Shown: piece by piece, positions 22,383-26,626 of the stretch | How the letters are laid out: every line of letters starts with the position of its first letter | How positions within the stretch are numbered: position 1 is the stretch's first letter | From: DAISWL01 sp036826375 | GTDB taxonomy: Bacteria > Patescibacteriota > Saccharimonadia > Saccharimonadales > HK-STAS-PATE-42 | Direction: 5' to 3' | DNA length: 26,626 nt | Assembly: GCA_036826375.1 (NCBI GenBank) | Contig: DAISWL010000010.1 | Coordinates: 1-26,626 of the forward strand | Position numbers and translations under genes: made by a program | The notes under the pieces: model-generated | The model's input: only the letters and a program-made list of their open reading frames with translations | Told to the model about the DNA's origin: nothing | The model's database searches: none

Positions 22383-24940
22383 ATACAAGTCGGTCCCCTC
22401 TATCTAATAATGGCATCCAAAATATACAAATAGAAACTACTCCGGATAGTGTTGTTAGCAGCGTTCCATTGCAAGAGGAAGGCTCTTACGTAAGTAGGCC
22501 TAATGAAGGGGTTATTGTAAAATTTGATTATAATTCGATGCGAGCAAAACAAGCCAGGCTTGCCAACGTAGTTGGTTCTAATACCGTAAGTTTATTGGGT
22601 TGGGGGTTAAGTTTGGTTGGTTTCACAGTTCTGGCCTATATTGGGCCAATAATGGGCGAGACTTTTTTGGCGGCTATTGGCTTGCTGCCATGGGCAATAT
22701 GGTGGCCCATACACATATACTACGAATACTATCTAAAAGATTTAAAAGTGAAACCTCAAGGGCAAGAACCTGAATTGCAAATAGATCATATACTGGACCA
22801 ACAGGTTTTAGCTAGACTAAACCAAAACCCATCGCCGCAAGATATAGCCTTAAGCTTAAAATCTACTCCAGCTTCTAACTATTTTGGCTGGAGGTTCGGT
22901 CTAGCTAATCAGTTTTATGCTAATTTGAGCAGTGATCATCCCGAAGACGATGGTCGCACATGGATAAATGCAGTTAATTTGATGAAAAGTAACCAGGACA
23001 CAACACTAAGACCCGAGCACCTCATTGCTGCACTCATAATGCAGATCCCCAATGCAGATCAATACCTGGCTCAGTTGAATCTGGAATCAGACGATATACT
23101 ATCCGGTGTTAATCTGTTTAGGCATCGTAGAGAAGTACTAAATAATGCTTCAAGGAAGAGGAATGTAGGAGGTATAGGTAGAGACTTAAGTTTTGGATAT
23201 ACGCCAACTTTAGATAATTTCGCTCATAACATCACTAATGAGATATTCAGAGGTGCCTATGTTCACCGTAAATTAGAATCCCATCAGGACATATTAAGTC
23301 AGGTAGCTCACATTATGACTACTGGTGGAACTAGAAGTGTAGCTTTGGTAGGGAGATCGGGAGTGGGCAAGTCTACTCTTGTATGGGGCCTTGGAGATCT
23401 TCTAATAAGTGATCAGTCGCCGCCAGAGCTAAAATTCCACCAGGTTTTCAGTATAGATACGGCAGCTTTAATCTCTAAGATTAAGGCTAGTCAGGGCCAA
23501 GCTGAAAGTATACTCACCGCATTATTTATTGAGGCTTCTCATGCTAAGAATATTATTTTGGCTTTTGAAAATTCAGAGAAACTATTTTACGACGAAGGGG
23601 CTGGTACATATAATCTAAGCAATATCTTGATAGATTTAATATCTAAAGGCGCTGTTCCGGTTATTGTGACGGTATCCGATAATGCTTGGGTTAAATTATT
23701 ACAAACAAATCCCTCAGTATCTAGTGCTATGCAGGCGCTACAGCTTAAACCCCAGACCCAAGAAGATGCTATGCTAACTCTAGAAGACCAGACTCTGATA
23801 CTAGAAAACAAATATAGCGTGGTCTATACGTATCAAGCCCTTAAGAAATCGATAGAGATAGGAGATAGGTTCGTTAGAGATAAAGCCTTACCCGGGAGCG
23901 CAATAGAAATACTAGAGGCAGCCTCTTCGAAGGCTGAATCTAAACTAGTTACAAGGGCTTCGGTTGAGATTTCTGCTGAAGAAATGTTTGGGGTTAAGGT
24001 TCAATCCGTAAACACTAAGAGCGAACGACAGACCTTACTTAATCTAGAGCAATTAATACATCAAGGCATGGTTAACCAATCTCATGCAGTTAAGGCTGTG
24101 GCTGATGCGCTACGCCAATCAAGAGCTGGCGTCAAAACTAAAACTAGATCGATGGGTGCATTCTTATTTCTTGGCCCAACTGGGGTAGGTAAAACCGAAC
24201 TTGCAAAGCAGCTAGCTAAAGTTTATTTTGGCGGTGAGGATAATATAATAAGATTTAATCTTAATGAGTATACTCAAGGTTCTGATGTGGCGAGATTATT
24301 ACAGTCTCCATCCGACAACCCCTTAAGCTTAACTGCTCAAATATTTAAAAAGCCCTTCAGTGTCGTTCTGTTTGACGAAGTAGAAAAGGCGCATCCCCAG
24401 GTTTTAGATCTATTCCTACAACTTTTAGATGAGGGTATATTAACAGATAATGATGGCAAGACTGTCAGTTTTAGCGATGCTATTATTATAGCTACCTCTA
24501 ATGCTGGTAGCCAAAATATTTACGATTTAATAAGTAGTGGCATACGGGTTGAAGACTTGCCAGCTTACGAAAAAAATATTATAGATGATTTAATCCAGAA
24601 GGGTCTATTCAGACCTGAATTTATAAATCGTTTTGACGAGAGCATTGTATTTAGACCACTTAATAAGCAAGAACTGGGTCTCGTGGCAAAGTTAATCATA
24701 TCTGATTTAGCTAATAACCTTAAAATAAACCAAAAGCTTAATTTATCAGTTGGTTCAGAAGTAATTTCATTGTTAGTCGAGAAAGGATATGATCCTCAGA
24801 TGGGTGCACGTCCTATGCGCAGAATTATTTCTAAAACTATAGAGAATATCGTGGCTAACAAAATATTGAGTGGAGAGGTTGCAGCTGGAGGATCAATATC
24901 TGTAGACCTTAGATCTGTGGAAGCTGTTTTAGGTGAGTAG
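22379..24940 (+). CDS. Membrane-tethered ClpC/Hsp100-type AAA+ ATPase
   Basis: I place the start at the ATG at 22379, not further upstream: GGAGG (22368-22372) is seven bases before it and it overlaps the previous stop as ATGA. The 853-residue protein begins with a polar region, then two membrane segments (about 68-88 and 91-113), so it is anchored. Residues about 140-250 may be a Clp-N-like helical domain (RPEHLIAALIMQ). The first AAA+ domain has Walker A GRSGVGKS (325-332) but a changed Walker B, LAFENSE in place of the usual FIDE. The second is complete: GPTGVGKT (599-606), VVLFDEVEKAH (662-672), TSNAGS, RPEFINRFDE (745-754) and the ClpB-type C-domain GYDPQMGARPMRR. No clear ClpP-docking IGF/IGL tripeptide is seen, so it may be an unfoldase acting alone or with a membrane partner. 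Confidence 0.88.
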   Translation: MNTSRSPLSNNGIQNIQIETTPDSVVSSVPLQEEGSYVSRPNEGVIVKFDYNSMRAKQARLANVVGSNTVSLLGWGLSLVGFTVLAYIGPIMGETFLAAIGLLPWAIWWPIHIYYEYYLKDLKVKPQGQEPELQIDHILDQQVLARLNQNPSPQDIALSLKSTPASNYFGWRFGLANQFYANLSSDHPEDDGRTWINAVNLMKSNQDTTLRPEHLIAALIMQIPNADQYLAQLNLESDDILSGVNLFRHRREVLNNASRKRNVGGIGRDLSFGYTPTLDNFAHNITNEIFRGAYVHRKLESHQDILSQVAHIMTTGGTRSVALVGRSGVGKSTLVWGLGDLLISDQSPPELKFHQVFSIDTAALISKIKASQGQAESILTALFIEASHAKNIILAFENSEKLFYDEGAGTYNLSNILIDLISKGAVPVIVTVSDNAWVKLLQTNPSVSSAMQALQLKPQTQEDAMLTLEDQTLILENKYSVVYTYQALKKSIEIGDRFVRDKALPGSAIEILEAASSKAESKLVTRASVEISAEEMFGVKVQSVNTKSERQTLLNLEQLIHQGMVNQSHAVKAVADALRQSRAGVKTKTRSMGAFLFLGPTGVGKTELAKQLAKVYFGGEDNIIRFNLNEYTQGSDVARLLQSPSDNPLSLTAQIFKKPFSVVLFDEVEKAHPQVLDLFLQLLDEGILTDNDGKTVSFSDAIIIATSNAGSQNIYDLISSGIRVEDLPAYEKNIIDDLIQKGLFRPEFINRFDESIVFRPLNKQELGLVAKLIISDLANNLKINQKLNLSVGSEVISLLVEKGYDPQMGARPMRRIISKTIENIVANKILSGEVAAGGSISVDLRSVEAVLGE

Positions 24941-25015
24941 CATATGAATCTTAACGTCCCGAAATATTTTTGGTACCACTTTAAGTTGTCTGTGGCCTTT
25001 TACATAAGCATCTTA

Positions 25016-25021
25016 TATAAT
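25016..25021 (+). promoter_or_regulatory. Candidate -10 for the 25090 secreted protein
   Basis: A perfect TATAAT lies in the 149-base gap after the Clp-like gene, with no convincing -35. The leader of about 60 bases ends with AAAGGAGGG (25070-25078), 11 bases before the ATG. Nothing else is recognised in the gap. Confidence 0.35.
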
Positions 25022-25089
25022 TATACCTATAAACTTTATTTAGGCTAAGTTCCCAGATAGATATTTGGTAAAGGAGGGCTATTACACAA

Positions 25090-26626
25090 ATGAAATCACG
25101 AAGATCCATAGCTATGGCGAAATTGTTTTTCAATACTACCACGCTAAAAATAGCAGCATGTTCAATCGGCATGGTATTTTGCATATATCTAGTCGTTCCA
25201 TTTGAGGCGAATGCTGCCATTCAACCCTCACCAAGTTGTGGCGGCAGGGTGCCAAATTACAATTACCAAGTTCCATTTGGCCTTGCAGTCTGGAATCAGC
25301 CTGTTTGCGGATTGCCAACCAAGGCTAATTCATCAGATTTAGTAAGCAGATTATATAATTGGGGTACGCTTAACGCTAATTATTCAAAGGGCCACATCGG
25401 TAACGATCCCGATTTCCCCGACCCCAGCAAAGGATCGGGCCATGAGCTTGATGGTATATGGAATAGGGCTGTCTATTATGCTAGTGAATCTACCACAACC
25501 ACTCTTGTGTGGTCTTCTGCTTACCAATCTAATTTAGATAGTAGTCTTAGTAATACGCCTACAACTGCTATACCATGGAACCCAAACTGGAAATCTGGCA
25601 CCGCTGGTTCCGGAGGTCAATTAGGGGATAGGATTATAGTGATTCTTGATGATAGACCAGGTCCCACTCTGGGAAGAGTATATGGCATATGGGGATACAC
25701 TGGGTATTGTAATATTTTTCTTCCCGACAGGATATGCACCCTATCTACAAAGGTTGGTAAAGACCGAAGTGGCGCCATAGTAGATTATCGAACGTACGAG
25801 GGATTTATCAAGGAGCGGGGCATTGGCCTATCTAGATACGCAATGGTGGTTACACCGGAGGAGGTAGCTGCTGGGGAAATTAGACACGCCATAGGTCTTT
25901 CTATACCAAACACTCAATTCGGTCCAACTTGTACTCCGGCTCAACTAGGGACCTCAGCGGAGGGAACGGTGTGTGGTACTGCATATGCTCCCGCCACCCA
26001 ACACGAGTGGCGCGGCGAAACAAATGCTTGTAATACTGACTGGCTATCATCTGCCTGCGGACCCTATACTATGGATAAAATGATACCAGAGGGCACACGT
26101 TTCGTATTAGATATGACTGATGAACAGGTAGAACAGTGGATTTCTACTCGCCCAGATTTAGTAGCCAACTCTACTAGAGCCCAATCCGTAAGGGTGTACA
26201 TACGTGCTATGCGCGATTACGGTTTAATGGTTGTAGATACTAATGGTTCAAGGCCAGTTATTCAAAATGTTAATGGTATAAACCCTGATCATCAGGCTCT
26301 TTGGGAGAGCTTAGGTATGGGTTCGGAATATAGTAATAATGGCGACTTGCGTAACGAAAAGATGTTCGAAGGACTATTTAATGGTACCAATATGCACGTT
26401 ATTGAGCCCCCGGTCGCGACATGTAGTGATGGCACCCAGAGTCAGTACTACAGTAATCTTGCTATTACAGACATGACAGGGATAGCCAATGAATGCAAGT
26501 GGACTAGCGTTCAATATTCTAGCCAGCCGCCTCCCCCCTCCTCCGCCCCCACCGTCAACACCTTTACAACTCAAAGCGATACCGCCCACGCCCAAGGAAC
26601 CATACTACTCACTGCTAATGTCACCG
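25090..26626 (+). CDS. Large secreted protein, N-terminal part (3' end outside window)
   Basis: An open frame starts at the ATG at 25090 and runs 512 codons to the window end without a stop. A signal peptide is clear (basic start MKSRRS, hydrophobic core about 19-36, likely cleavage after ANA near residue 43). The mature part is Cys-rich. Residues about 255-430 resemble a family of secreted proteins seen in Actinobacteria and Chloroflexi: AAGEIRHAIGLSIPNT, then PEGTRFVLD, then VRVYIRAMRDYGLMVVDTNGS. I know that pattern only from memory as often linked to carbohydrate-active or Ig-domain proteins, so no function is claimed. A Pro/Ser linker (PPPPSSAP, about residues 479-486) leads to GTILLTANVT, probably the first of several Ig-like repeats. 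It may have the same general build as the protein whose tail opens this window. Confidence 0.85.
   Translation, partial: MKSRRSIAMAKLFFNTTTLKIAACSIGMVFCIYLVVPFEANAAIQPSPSCGGRVPNYNYQVPFGLAVWNQPVCGLPTKANSSDLVSRLYNWGTLNANYSKGHIGNDPDFPDPSKGSGHELDGIWNRAVYYASESTTTTLVWSSAYQSNLDSSLSNTPTTAIPWNPNWKSGTAGSGGQLGDRIIVILDDRPGPTLGRVYGIWGYTGYCNIFLPDRICTLSTKVGKDRSGAIVDYRTYEGFIKERGIGLSRYAMVVTPEEVAAGEIRHAIGLSIPNTQFGPTCTPAQLGTSAEGTVCGTAYAPATQHEWRGETNACNTDWLSSACGPYTMDKMIPEGTRFVLDMTDEQVEQWISTRPDLVANSTRAQSVRVYIRAMRDYGLMVVDTNGSRPVIQNVNGINPDHQALWESLGMGSEYSNNGDLRNEKMFEGLFNGTNMHVIEPPVATCSDGTQSQYYSNLAITDMTGIANECKWTSVQYSSQPPPPSSAPTVNTFTTQSDTAHAQGTILLTANVT

Larger units (their letters stand above)
5193..24332. repeat. Dispersed palindromic word TAAGCTTA (21 copies)
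   Basis: Hand-counted copies of TAAGCTTA start at 5194, 6601, 8311, 8775, 9077, 9820, 10380, 11901, 13375, 13412, 13620, 14749, 14958, 15383, 16087, 16846, 18385, 19928, 22001, 22851 and 24324. Most extend to CTTAAGCTTAR or ATTAAGCTTAR. A related form, TAAACTTAA, is also frequent (for example 8305, 9581, 13717, 14342, 15412, 18351). Copies occur in genes on both strands, in at least two codon phases (TTA-AGC-TTA and ATT-AAG-CTT), and between genes. Confidence 0.75.

Noticed and set aside
26374..26595. Minus-strand open frame at the end of the window
   Set aside because: It lies opposite the 25090 secreted-protein frame and its Gly run is a reflection of the Pro-rich linker.
1..26626. Use of UGA as a sense codon (as in Gracilibacteria and SR1)
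   Set aside because: yidC, tsaE and the 22008 gene end in TGA at natural family ends or at normal overlaps, so the standard code fits.
1..26626. tRNA or rRNA genes
   Set aside because: No T-arm-like GTTCRANNC with matching acceptor stem and no rRNA core sequence noticed on either strand.

Overview
The window looks like a piece of the chromosome of an ultra-small Patescibacteria/CPR bacterium, most likely Candidatus Saccharibacteria (TM7). Supporting signs: compact single-copy housekeeping genes, shortened versions of TsaB, HrcA and Jag, very large secreted DUF11-type surface proteins, a WhiB-type regulator, and use of the standard code with UGA as a stop (yidC, tsaE and the 22008 gene all end in TGA). 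Base composition is about 40% GC by eye. The phylum is an inference; no rRNA gene is present to settle it.

Layout. 1-5344: the tail of one surface protein with a Ser-Asn linker, then a 1554-residue exported protein with five DUF11-like domains, paired cysteines and a C-terminal VPITG/hydrophobic/basic tail. 5505-8276: a DHA2-type MFS exporter converging on a membrane-anchored lipoprotein-like hypothetical. 8474-12371: a WhiB-like regulator, YraN, TilS (carrying an in-frame GC-rich palindromic insertion), FtsH and a small DUF4870-like membrane protein. 12491-15640: a C39-like papain-fold protein, TsaB and TsaE (tRNA t6A), a CTP-dependent lipid/polyprenol kinase-like protein and a DUF1361 membrane protein. 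15667-17008: a textbook CIRCE operator with hrcA and grpE, but no dnaK or dnaJ. 17150-20130: DedA, a small membrane hypothetical, a CBS-pair membrane protein and a DsbA-like thiol oxidoreductase. 20203-21932: yidC and jag, with rpmH (45 codons) facing them on the other strand. 22008-24940: a two-gene operon of a small membrane protein and a membrane-tethered Clp/Hsp100-type ATPase. 25090-end: the N-terminal 512 codons of another large secreted protein that runs off the window.

How they fit together: much of the region serves the cell envelope. YidC inserts membrane proteins, FtsH and the tethered Clp-like ATPase are candidates for envelope quality control, the DsbA-like protein would oxidise the cysteine pairs of the exported proteins at both ends, and HrcA/CIRCE reports folding stress.

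Three DNA-level patterns run across gene boundaries. First, a palindromic word, TAAGCTTA (fuller form YTTAAGCTTAR), appears 21 times by hand count, on both strands and in several reading frames, but almost never in the surface-protein genes. Second, extended -10 boxes (TGN-TANNNT-like) sit 6-9 nt before many start codons, implying widespread leaderless mRNAs; yraN and tilS even share one AT box read in both directions. Third, genes with a longer leader usually have a good AAGGAG-type Shine-Dalgarno.
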